A stretch of 64,000 nucleotides of DNA from Microbacterium sp. MPKO10 (GTDB taxonomy: Bacteria > Actinomycetota > Actinomycetes > Actinomycetales > Microbacteriaceae): NCBI RefSeq assembly GCF_026107415.2, contig NZ_JAPCHX010000004.1, positions 310,001 through 374,000 on the forward strand, in the 5' to 3' direction. Made by a program: the position numbers and the translations under genes. Under the pieces are notes generated by a model. It was given only the letters and a program-made list of their open reading frames with translations. It was not told where the DNA came from and made no database searches. Each line of letters begins with the position of its first letter. The first letter of the stretch is position 1. This document shows positions 28,043 through 35,547 of this stretch, piece by piece.

Positions 28043-28996
28043 ATGACTTCGACCACAGCGTCGCCGCCCGTACGAAAACCCGCGGTCAAGCGGCTCGGTG
28101 ACCGGATCTTCTCGGGTTCGGCGCTCACCGCCGGAACGCTGATCCTCGCTACACTCGCCGCCGTGGCGGCCTTCCTCGTCGTTCAGGGGTTCCCCGCCCT
28201 CACCGCCGACCCCGACGAGATCTCCCTCTTCGCCGGGGGCAACTTCTGGACGTACGTCGCTCCACTCGCATTCGGAACCGTGTGGGCGGCGTTTCTCGCT
28301 CTTCTCATGGCGATCCCGGTGTCCGTCGGCATCGCACTCTTCATCTCCCACTACGCGCCCCGGCGGCTCGCCCAGGCCCTCGGGTACATCATCGATCTGC
28401 TGGCGGCCGTCCCCTCCGTCGTCTTCGGGCTGTGGGGTGCCAACGTTCTCGCCCCGGCGATCCAGCCCGTCTATGCCTGGCTGACAGCCCATCTGGGCTG
28501 GTTCCCTCTCTTCGCTCCCCCGGTCTCCGGCACGGGCCGCACACTTCTCACAGCAGCCATCGTGCTGGCCGTGATGGTCCTCCCCGTCATCACCGCGCTC
28601 TGCCGCGAGCTCTTCCTGCAGACCCCCGTTCTGCACGAAGAGGCCGCACTGGCACTCGGCGCCACCCGTTGGGAAATGATCCGCATGGCCGTCCTGCCGT
28701 TCGGCCGATCGGGAATCGTCTCGGCGTCGATGCTCGGGCTGGGTCGCGCTCTCGGCGAGACGATGGCCGTCGCCATGGTCCTCTCCGCGTCCGGCGGCAT
28801 CTCGTTCAAGGTCCTCACCTCGGCGAACCCGGGCACGATCGCGGCGAATATCGCCCTGAGCTTTCCCGAGGCATTCGGCCTCAACGTCGATGCTCTCATC
28901 GCAACGGGTCTTCTGCTGTTCGCGATCACGCTCATCATCAACATGATCGCCCGGTGGATCGTCGCCCGGCGCAAGGAATTCTCGGGAGCGAACTGA
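28043..28996 (+). CDS. pstC: Phosphate ABC permease PstC
   Basis: A 317-residue integral membrane protein with about six helices. The EAA-type coupling loop reads EEAALALGATRWEMIRMAVLP, and DLLAAVPSVVFGLW is a PstC family motif. It pairs with PstA to form the channel. Its stop shares one base with the pstA start (TGATG). Confidence 0.96.
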   Translation: MTSTTASPPVRKPAVKRLGDRIFSGSALTAGTLILATLAAVAAFLVVQGFPALTADPDEISLFAGGNFWTYVAPLAFGTVWAAFLALLMAIPVSVGIALFISHYAPRRLAQALGYIIDLLAAVPSVVFGLWGANVLAPAIQPVYAWLTAHLGWFPLFAPPVSGTGRTLLTAAIVLAVMVLPVITALCRELFLQTPVLHEEAALALGATRWEMIRMAVLPFGRSGIVSASMLGLGRALGETMAVAMVLSASGGISFKVLTSANPGTIAANIALSFPEAFGLNVDALIATGLLLFAITLIINMIARWIVARRKEFSGAN

Positions 28997-30066
28997 TGAC
29001 CCAGACCGCCATCCCCAATGTGTATGCCACGGGCCAGCTGTCCAAGCCTGTGCCCTGGCTGATCTTCGCCGGGTCACTCGTCATCGCGTTCGTCTCCTTC
29101 GGCTTGCTCGCGGCCGCCGGTGCGACAGACGGCCTCAACGTGACCGGGGCCGTGATCGTCGGCGCTCTCTTGTTCGCGGTGCTTCTGTTCCTCTCATCAC
29201 TCTTCATCGAGGGCTCGCGCCGCGCCAAGGATCGCGCGATCACGACGCTGGTGAGCGCAGCGTTCCTCATCGCACTCGCCCCGCTGATCTCGCTCGTCAT
29301 CACAGTGATCGTCAATGGATCGGCGCGCTTCGACGCCACGTTCTTCACCTGGTCGATGCGCAACATCGTCGGCGAAGGCGGCGGCTTTCTGCACGCGATC
29401 GTGGGCACGATCCTCATGACGCTCACGGCTGCCGTGATCTCGGTTCCCATCGGGCTGCTCACCTCGATCTACCTCGTCGAATATGGGCGCGGTGCCCTGG
29501 CCCGCGCCATCACCTTCCTCGTCGACGTCATGACCGGCATCCCCTCCATCGTCGCCGGTCTGTTCGCCTACGCCCTCTTCGCGATCCTGTTCGGCCCAGG
29601 CACCAAGATCGGACTCGCCGGTGCTGTCTCGCTCGCGGTCATCATGATCCCGGTGGTCGTTCGCTCGAGCGAAGACATGCTCAAGGTCGTGCCGAATGAG
29701 CTGCGCGAGGCAGCGTTGGCCCTGGGCGTGCCGCGCTGGCTGATGATCCTCAAGGTGGTCCTGCCGACCGCGATTGCGGGAATCACCACGGGCATCATGC
29801 TGGCCGTTGCCCGAGTGATTGGCGAAACAGCGCCACTGCTCATCGCCGCGGGCTTTACGAACAACATGAACTACAGCCTGGTCGAGGGCCGCATGCAGAG
29901 CCTCCCCGTCGCCGTCTACAACTCCTACGTGAGTCAGGGTCTCGAGGCACAGGCATACCTCGATCGTGCGTGGGCTGGCGCGCTCACGCTCATCCTCGTC
30001 GTGATGCTTCTCAACATCATCGCCAGAATCATTGCCCGCTACTTCGCCCCGCAACCGGGCCGCTGA
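28996..30066 (+). CDS. pstA: Phosphate ABC permease PstA
   Basis: A 356-residue permease. Two extra N-terminal helices (about 18-65) precede the usual six. Family motifs are [17 protein letters not shown] and the coupling loop [24 protein letters not shown] at 28996 overlaps the pstC stop, so translation is coupled. Confidence 0.96.
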   Translation: MTQTAIPNVYATGQLSKPVPWLIFAGSLVIAFVSFGLLAAAGATDGLNVTGAVIVGALLFAVLLFLSSLFIEGSRRAKDRAITTLVSAAFLIALAPLISLVITVIVNGSARFDATFFTWSMRNIVGEGGGFLHAIVGTILMTLTAAVISVPIGLLTSIYLVEYGRGALARAITFLVDVMTGIPSIVAGLFAYALFAILFGPGTKIGLAGAVSLAVIMIPVVVRSSEDMLKVVPNELREAALALGVPRWLMILKVVLPTAIAGITTGIMLAVARVIGETAPLLIAAGFTNNMNYSLVEGRMQSLPVAVYNSYVSQGLEAQAYLDRAWAGALTLILVVMLLNIIARIIARYFAPQPGR

Positions 30067-30080
30067 CGCTAAGGAAAATC

Positions 30081-30860
30081 GTGTCGAAAAGAATCGAAGT
30101 CACCGACCTCAACGTGTACTACGGATCGTTCCGGGCCGTCGAGGATGTCACCCTCACCATCGAGCCGCGCAGCGTGACGGCCTTCATCGGGCCGTCCGGA
30201 TGCGGCAAGTCGACGTTCTTGCGCACTCTCAACCGCATGCACGAGGTGATCCCCGGCGCCTACGTCGAGGGAAACGTGCTCATCGACGGCAACAACCTCT
30301 ATGCCCCCGGTGTCGACCCCGTCGCGGTGCGCCGCCAGGTGGGCATGGTGTTCCAGCGTCCGAATCCGTTCCCCACGATGTCGATCAAAGAAAACGTGCT
30401 CGCGGGCGTCAAGCTCAACAATCAGCGCATGTCGAAGTCCGATCAGGATGCTCTCACCGAGAAGGCCCTGCGCGGAGCGAACCTGTGGAACGAGGTGAAA
30501 GATCGTCTCGACAAACCGGGATCCGGCCTCTCGGGCGGTCAGCAGCAGCGGCTCTGCATCGCGCGCGCGATCGCCGTTGAGCCAGACGTTCTTCTGATGG
30601 ATGAGCCGTGCTCGGCGCTCGATCCGATCTCGACGCTTGCGATCGAGGACCTCATCGAGGAGATGAAAGAGCAGTACACGATCGTGATCGTGACCCACAA
30701 CATGCAGCAGGCCTCACGCGTCTCCGATCGCACGGCGTTCTTCAACATCGCGGGGACCGGGAAACCGGGAAAGCTCATCGAATTCGATGACACGCACACG
30801 ATGTTCACGCAGCCGAGCGTCCAGGCCACAGAGGACTACGTCTCGGGGCGCTTCGGGTAG
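30081..30860 (+). CDS. pstB: Phosphate ABC ATPase PstB
   Basis: A 259-residue ATPase that powers Pst uptake. Walker A GPSGCGKS is at 37-44, the signature is [11 protein letters not shown], Walker B ends [12 protein letters not shown] and the H-loop is [11 protein letters not shown] start at 30081 after AAGGA. It ends seven bases from the convergent RskA-like gene, leaving no room for a terminator. Confidence 0.97.
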   Translation: MSKRIEVTDLNVYYGSFRAVEDVTLTIEPRSVTAFIGPSGCGKSTFLRTLNRMHEVIPGAYVEGNVLIDGNNLYAPGVDPVAVRRQVGMVFQRPNPFPTMSIKENVLAGVKLNNQRMSKSDQDALTEKALRGANLWNEVKDRLDKPGSGLSGGQQQRLCIARAIAVEPDVLLMDEPCSALDPISTLAIEDLIEEMKEQYTIVIVTHNMQQASRVSDRTAFFNIAGTGKPGKLIEFDDTHTMFTQPSVQATEDYVSGRFG

Positions 30861-30867
30861 TCCCCGC

Positions 30868-31464
30868 TCAGAGGTCGATCTCGGCGACGATGTCGTCGCC
30901 CGGCTCTGTGGCATCGACAGCATCCTTCGTGATGATCAAGGTGTCCGCTGCCCCCACGTCGCCGGTCAGCGTCGCCCAGACCTCAGAGCCATCGTGGGTG
31001 ACGTGAAGCTCGCCAGCATCCGTGAACTCACCACCGGTGCTGTACCAGACGCGGTATGTGTCCTCATCGAGGCGCGGCAGGCCCTCGACGATCAAAACTG
31101 CTGTGTCAACGTTCTGCGACCACACAAGCGTGGCGGTCTCGTTGTCGGCAGCGTCCAGGACCACCTGGGATCGCGTGACGTCAGCCTGCGCGTTGATCTG
31201 CGCGAGTTGCAGAGCCTGAGGCAGCTGGTTGCCGTTCTCGACGATCCCCACAACCCCACTGGCGATGGCGATGGAGACACACACGGCGATCACCGAGACG
31301 ACCAGCGCGATGGGGCGGGAGAACCAGGTCTTCTCAGCTTTTTTGGCCGCTCTGCGCTGGGCCTTGTGCTCTTTCCAATCGGTAGCACCGGCCTCGGTCG
31401 ACGCGCTCCTGCCCGACTTGGTCGTCGGTGCGCTCGATGGCGTTGTGTGATTCTCGTTGCTCAC
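30868..31464 (-). CDS. RskA-C-like membrane protein without zinc anti-sigma domain
   Basis: A 198-residue protein starting at GTG 31464. A charged N-terminal region (1-48) is followed by one transmembrane helix (about 50-74) and an extracytoplasmic domain like the C-terminal half of anti-sigma-K factor RskA (GLPRLDEDTYRVWYSTGGEF, VWATLTGDVGAADTLIITKD). The HxxxCxxC zinc domain that binds a sigma factor is missing and no sigma gene is adjacent. It may be a sensor remnant or an envelope protein. A structured leader of about 160 bases lies upstream. Confidence 0.78.
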   Translation of the reverse strand: MSNENHTTPSSAPTTKSGRSASTEAGATDWKEHKAQRRAAKKAEKTWFSRPIALVVSVIAVCVSIAIASGVVGIVENGNQLPQALQLAQINAQADVTRSQVVLDAADNETATLVWSQNVDTAVLIVEGLPRLDEDTYRVWYSTGGEFTDAGELHVTHDGSEVWATLTGDVGAADTLIITKDAVDATEPGDDIVAEIDL

Positions 31465-31547
31465 GGTTACCAGCTTCTCATGGGGAGGGGTGCACACCTG
31501 TGAAGGTGCCGCGGCGAGCCATAACCACGCCCGAACGCAGAGAGTGA

Positions 31548-31621
31548 CCGGGCCGCTGAACGCCTCTCGGCGGAAGGCCGCTCGAAGCGGCAAATGTTGG
31601 AGCCCGGGGTTAGCGGCCCGG
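31548..31621 (-). ncRNA. Candidate structured RNA leader of the RskA-like gene
   Basis: On the minus strand a 10-bp closing stem (CCGGGCCGCT 31621-31612 with AGCGGCCCGG 31557-31548) encloses two local hairpins: GCCGCT-TCG-AGCGGC (31591-31577) and CGCC-GAGA-GGCG with a GNRA-type loop (31572-31561). Single-stranded joiners are AACCCCGGGCTCCAACATTT and CTTC. This three-way-junction layout ends about 85 bases before the GTG start. I do not recognise a known riboswitch class; it could be cis-regulatory or a fortuitous GC fold. Confidence 0.45.
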
Positions 31622-31635
31622 CCACGAAAGAGTGT

Positions 31636-31661
31636 AACGCATGGCTCACGGGGTTATTCCC
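31636..31661 (-). promoter_or_regulatory. Candidate ECF-type promoter before the structured leader
   Basis: Minus strand GGGAATA (31661-31655), 15 bases, CGTT (31639-31636). This resembles SigH/SigR-type promoters, with slightly short spacing. The same place also offers TACACT (31636-31631) as a housekeeping -10 without a good -35. Either start would put the RNA 5' end a few bases before the closing stem of the leader. Confidence 0.35.
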
Positions 31662-31678
31662 AGTCTCTGTTGCGCCGC

Positions 31679-32323
31679 TCAGTCAAGCTCGTCACGGTGC
31701 CACAAGCGGGCAGCAGACGCCAGGTCGCTCGCGTATGTCGCCAGGCGCAGAGCCCGTCGTGTGAGGTCACTCGCGCGCTCCGGCTCGGTGGATTCGAGGT
31801 CGTCGGCGATGCTCGTGCACCCCGCAGCCGACACACGGCAGTATGCGGCGGCGCGATCAAGCGCGATCGTGAAGTCTCCCTCGAAGACGCCACGCAGAAT
31901 CCGGTCGGCAAGTTCGATGATCTCACCGGGTCCGGTCGGCTCGGATGCTCCGGCGACGACGGGATCGATCGTGCGCAGAATCTCTGAGCCGCGCTGAAAG
32001 ACGAGTCCGCACCCATGGGGATCGTCACGCACCTGCATGCGCAGCAGGTAGATGCGCCAGAGGCATCCGGGGAGGCTGCGGCTCGTGGCATGCGACCACA
32101 GTTCGGCAATGGTGTCAATGCCGTGCTCGTCTGTGTAGGCGACGAGCCGTGTGACGAGATCCGGGTCGTCTTCTTCCCGCACGCGCGCGAGCAGAGCCCG
32201 CGCGGTCTCGTGCGCGATCCGGCTGGTCTCGGCCGGATCGATCCCGCCCTGGATGTTCTCGAATGCCGACGCCGGGTAGCGTGCAGGCTTGTGAAAGTCT
32301 CGCGTCAAGCAGTACTCCTTCAT
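31679..32323 (-). CDS. Conserved actinobacterial hypothetical protein
   Basis: A 214-residue cytoplasmic, largely helical protein. It begins MKEYCLTRDFHKPARYPASA and has no membrane segment or recognisable catalytic motif. I recall similar proteins in Microbacteriaceae, sometimes with unhelpful names, but cannot assign a function. It is divergent from tRNA-Lys, 88 bases away, and upstream of the leader and RskA-like gene on the same strand. Confidence 0.78.
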   Translation of the reverse strand: MKEYCLTRDFHKPARYPASAFENIQGGIDPAETSRIAHETARALLARVREEDDPDLVTRLVAYTDEHGIDTIAELWSHATSRSLPGCLWRIYLLRMQVRDDPHGCGLVFQRGSEILRTIDPVVAGASEPTGPGEIIELADRILRGVFEGDFTIALDRAAAYCRVSAAGCTSIADDLESTEPERASDLTRRALRLATYASDLASAARLWHRDELD

Positions 32324-32411
32324 GACGAGGGTGCTCGTACAACGGTACTCGCGCCGCCGACTGCCGTGGTGGTCACATCGTCCAGAAAAGACCTGTAGAT
32401 TAACAGGGTCG

Positions 32412-32487
32412 GCGCCTGTAGCTCAGTTGGTAGAGCATCGGACTTTTAATCCGCGGGTCCCGGGTTCGAGCCCCGGCGGGCGCACCA
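32412..32487 (+). tRNA. tRNA-Lys (anticodon UUU)
   Basis: A complete cloverleaf: acceptor GCGCCTG with CGGGCGC, D arm GCTC/GAGC, anticodon loop CTTTTAA carrying TTT, T arm CCGGG/CCCGG with TTCGAGC, discriminator A and an encoded CCA. Only the first anticodon-stem pair is irregular, which is common for this tRNA in actinobacteria. Confidence 0.98.
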
Positions 32488-32800
32488 CCTCCGCGTTGTT
32501 TCGCGATCTCTGTCTGTCAGCGGCGAGGTCGCCCCAAAGACACCCCGAACAGGAACGAGATCGCTCGCGCTGCTCCGTGCATGCTGCGCTCCCCGCGCGC
32601 GGCGCTCGCAGTGTGCGCGTGGTCTCCTGCGCTGCGCATCGCCGCCGGCACACGCGTTGGGGGACGTTGTCACAAGCGATCACATTCTTCGGCAGCAGCC
32701 GGGTGCAGCGACTCACGCATACGGTCGCTGGGGTCCGATGAGTGTGCCGCTGCCTCGCGCTCCGAGCCTTCACCTGTCACGCAGACGACCGAGAGACAGA
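32488..32800. other. Non-coding stretch after tRNA-Lys
   Basis: About 310 bases with no credible gene. Frames crossing it have no family resemblance or ribosome site. I see no terminator with a U-tract directly after the tRNA and no repeat. Confidence 0.5.
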
Positions 32801-32845
32801 ACCGGGTGTGGTCCAGCAGGTCTTCCCCGCTGGGCCACACCCGGT
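32801..32845 (-). terminator. Terminator of the LPXTG protein gene
   Basis: A 17-bp stem with one G-U pair (32801-32817 with 32829-32845) and an 11-base loop lies just past the stop of the surface protein gene. No long U-tract follows on the minus strand. Confidence 0.75.
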
Positions 32846-32858
32846 GAGATTCGCCGTG

Positions 32859-34091
32859 TTATGCCTGGCGTGCGCGGAAGCGCCGCACGAGCACGAGGGC
32901 GACACCGAGCGCGAGCAGGCTCGATCCGGCGGCGAACATCACTGCCGAGTTTTCAGCGCCCGTGACCGGCAGGGTCTCAGAGACCGGTGCCGCGTCTGCG
33001 GGTGGGGCTGAACCGTCAGCATCCGGATCCGTCGGCACCGCAGGTTCTTCAGCTTCTTGCTCCGCGGGGGTCTCGCAGTCCGGCGTGGCGTACTCGTGGC
33101 TCCACGTGTCAATGCCGTCCGCGATGACATAACCGTCGTCGGCTTCGGCGACAATTGTCACGGTCTCCCCCGGTGCCACGGGATAGGTGCCGGCGTCGAC
33201 GTATGTCTCGAAGACGCGGTAGTTCACGTGCTCGACGTCCGGAATCACATAGCTTCCGTTGGCGATGCCCGCCTGGCCGCACACTGCCTCGCTGTACTGC
33301 GGGGCGTCGGCGATGACGACGGTGGGCTCGACCACATCGCCATCACAGTCTGGCGTCGTGAACCCGAAGTACCAGGTGTGGGTGTCACCGCTGAGTTCAT
33401 ACCCTTCGTCGGCCTCGGCGGCGATAGTGAGGTTGGTGCCCGGTTCCACCTCGTAGGTACCCGGTTCGGCAGGACTGCCGTTCACCGAGTAGGTGACATT
33501 CGGTTGGTCGGGAATTGTGTAGCTGCCGGAAACGACACCGTCTGGCCCGCATGACGTGTCGCGGGTCTCCGGCTTGGGCGCGTCGGCCGGCAGAGCGAGC
33601 ACGTCGTAGGTGCCACTTCTGTGGAGTCGTTCATCACCATCAGCAGTCTCAACAGAAACGGTCACCGTTCCGGGCAGCGCAGAGACAATCGACACCGTGA
33701 GCTGCCCGAACCATGTGCTGTGTTCCGTGTTGAGCGTGCCTCCGACCTCCACGATCGCCGTGCTGGTCCAGGCGGACGCCGTCTCACCGGCGGTGCCCAC
33801 CACCGCGGCAGCCCCGCCCGAAACCTCCAGAGCCAGCGGATTGTCCACGCTCGTGCCCTTGGGCTGTGAGACCGTGATGTCGAGCAGATCTGTCGACTGT
33901 GTGGAATTCCAGCTCACACCGGCCGTGGCCGCCGAATTCACAGTGACGCTCGCCGCGGGCATGTCAAGCGTTGTCGCACCGATGCTCGCGTTGGCGGGTG
34001 TTGCGACCATGACGCCCGCGGCCAGTACCCCGGCAGCAGCCCCGAGTCCGACACGCCCCCACATCCGACGGCCCTGCGTGACTTCTCTCAT
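32859..34091 (-). CDS. LPXTG-anchored surface protein with two 90-residue-period repeats
   Basis: A 410-residue exported wall protein. The signal peptide (basic start, hydrophobic 14-33, ANA site near 33-35) is followed by a Thr/Ser-rich beta domain (about 36-165), two homologous modules (181-249 and 271-339), an acidic Pro-rich spacer, and the sorting signal LPVTG (374-378) with a hydrophobic helix and RRFRARQA tail. Each module starts with CG, carries GSYxIPD and AEADxGY and ends with TPDC, so each probably holds one disulfide. ATG 34091 follows a GAGG site; an upstream TTG is less likely. A sortase must be encoded elsewhere. The ligand is unknown. Confidence 0.87.
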   Translation of the reverse strand: MREVTQGRRMWGRVGLGAAAGVLAAGVMVATPANASIGATTLDMPAASVTVNSAATAGVSWNSTQSTDLLDITVSQPKGTSVDNPLALEVSGGAAAVVGTAGETASAWTSTAIVEVGGTLNTEHSTWFGQLTVSIVSALPGTVTVSVETADGDERLHRSGTYDVLALPADAPKPETRDTSCGPDGVVSGSYTIPDQPNVTYSVNGSPAEPGTYEVEPGTNLTIAAEADEGYELSGDTHTWYFGFTTPDCDGDVVEPTVVIADAPQYSEAVCGQAGIANGSYVIPDVEHVNYRVFETYVDAGTYPVAPGETVTIVAEADDGYVIADGIDTWSHEYATPDCETPAEQEAEEPAVPTDPDADGSAPPADAAPVSETLPVTGAENSAVMFAAGSSLLALGVALVLVRRFRARQA

Positions 34092-34337
34092 TCGTTCAAT
34101 CCTCATTTTCGTGATGCGTACACTCAAGCGATGTCGATGCGTCGCCCCACGGGAACGCGCAAAGATCCGCCGTCAGTCTGATGGACACCGCTCACATGGG
34201 GCTCACACGGCACTCATTCCGCCCGTGAGCGGGCACGCCGCCCCTCGCTGAGGAGAGGGTCAGACCATTCGCCCCGATCCGATTCGCGCACACAGCAGAC
34301 GGAGGTTCGGCTCTCCGAGCACCGTGGCGATACCGCG

Positions 34338-35417
34338 TCAGCGACGGAGCAGCAGCACGACGTTGTCATCGAGCAGCCCGTGCTGCCCGTCGGGGCCCGT
34401 CGCCGCCCGCTGGCGCTTCTCGGCGATCACGATCGTCCACTCGGTCGGCGCCCCGACGGCGGCGAGCTCGCTCTCGATCGTCGGCATATCGGCGTGGTCG
34501 TGGTGCTGAGACCACGGCGGCATCGCCGCGTGCGACACGATCAGCAAGTGCCCGCCCGGCCGTACGCACCGGCTCATCCGGTGGAGGACGGCAGACCGGT
34601 TGAAGTCCTCCGGCGCCTGCAGGAAGCAGGCGGATACCAGGTCATAGTCATCTCTCGGCTGCCACGATTCGAGATCGGCGCTCTGCCAGGCAATGTCCAG
34701 CCCGCGACGGCGCGCCTCAGCATCCGCCCTCTCGAGCGCGACCGTCGAGACATCGACGCCAGTCACGCGCCACCCGTGCTCCGCGAGCCACAGGGCATCA
34801 CCGCCCTCGCCGCAGCCGAGATCCAGCGCCGTCCCCGGCACCAGGTCAGCGGCAACATCGGCGAGCGCCGCATTGACGCGTCCAGACCAGAGTCGTGGGC
34901 TGTCGCCGTAACGGCCGTCCCAGTACTGCTGCCTGTCGCCCGCGGCACCGCGATCGTGCCGTCCCCGTACGGCGGAGCCCGGTTTCCCGGCGGCGCTCGG
35001 CTTTGCTCTGGCCTCAGAGGGAGCTCCACCGGCCGGATCATCGTTCTCACCAGCATCCGGAATCTCGATCACTGCGCGGAACTGGGCGGGCAACTCGACG
35101 TTTCCGGGCGCATCCGTGAACAGCGGGGCCACATCCGCTGCCGCATATCCGGCAATCCCGCACCCGACGGGTGTGAGCAGAAACGTCAATTCCGGATGCT
35201 GTCGCGCGACGCTCACGAACTCGGCGACCTCGCGTCGCAGAACCTCGAAGCCGCTCATCGTGTCGATGCCGTACGACTGGCCCTGCAGCCCCGAGCCCTG
35301 GCCCCACACGGCGCCGAACTTCTCATACGCCGTGCGTGCGGCACCCGCCCCGTGCGCGCCCTGCGCGTTTGAGCCGAAGACGAAGACCTCGCCCGGAGCC
35401 AGCGATTCGATATGCAT
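34338..35417 (-). CDS. Fusion of a phage-type A1S_2505-like domain and a SAM methyltransferase
   Basis: A 359-residue cytoplasmic protein in two parts. Residues 1-120 (FVFGSNAQGAHGAGAA, GQGSGLQGQSYGIDT, LLTPVGCGIAGY) match a small Gly/His-rich domain known mainly as a stand-alone phage-associated protein (A1S_2505 type, macro-domain-like in motif style). A Gly/Ala/Arg linker (120-162) joins it to a class I methyltransferase (about 163-359) with motif I ALDLGCGEGGDA at 197-208 and VTGVDVS. Its closest style is TehB/thiopurine-type enzymes. GGAGGG eight bases before ATG 35417 supports the start. Function unknown; the first domain might bind a nucleotide or ADP-ribose. Confidence 0.82.
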   Translation of the reverse strand: MHIESLAPGEVFVFGSNAQGAHGAGAARTAYEKFGAVWGQGSGLQGQSYGIDTMSGFEVLRREVAEFVSVARQHPELTFLLTPVGCGIAGYAAADVAPLFTDAPGNVELPAQFRAVIEIPDAGENDDPAGGAPSEARAKPSAAGKPGSAVRGRHDRGAAGDRQQYWDGRYGDSPRLWSGRVNAALADVAADLVPGTALDLGCGEGGDALWLAEHGWRVTGVDVSTVALERADAEARRRGLDIAWQSADLESWQPRDDYDLVSACFLQAPEDFNRSAVLHRMSRCVRPGGHLLIVSHAAMPPWSQHHDHADMPTIESELAAVGAPTEWTIVIAEKRQRAATGPDGQHGLLDDNVVLLLRR

Positions 35418-35547
35418 GTGGCAGCCCTCCAGCATCCGCTCTGGCTGTCAGACTAAACCGCCCGGCGGCACTCGGCACGCACACTCGCCATCTTCAAAGG
35501 CACACTGGGTAGAGTCGAGTGCCGTCATTCGCTCGTCGAGAGTACCC

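Noticed and set aside
28282-28995. Upstream extension of the pstA frame through pstC
   Set aside because: The extension overlaps pstC in another frame and is Arg/Pro-rich. Homology starts at the ATG at 28996, which also overlaps the pstC stop as expected for coupling.
31548-31621. The structured leader as a known riboswitch (ydaO, cobalamin, SAM-IV, TPP)
   Set aside because: None of the signature sequences of those classes is present. It is kept only as an unassigned candidate.
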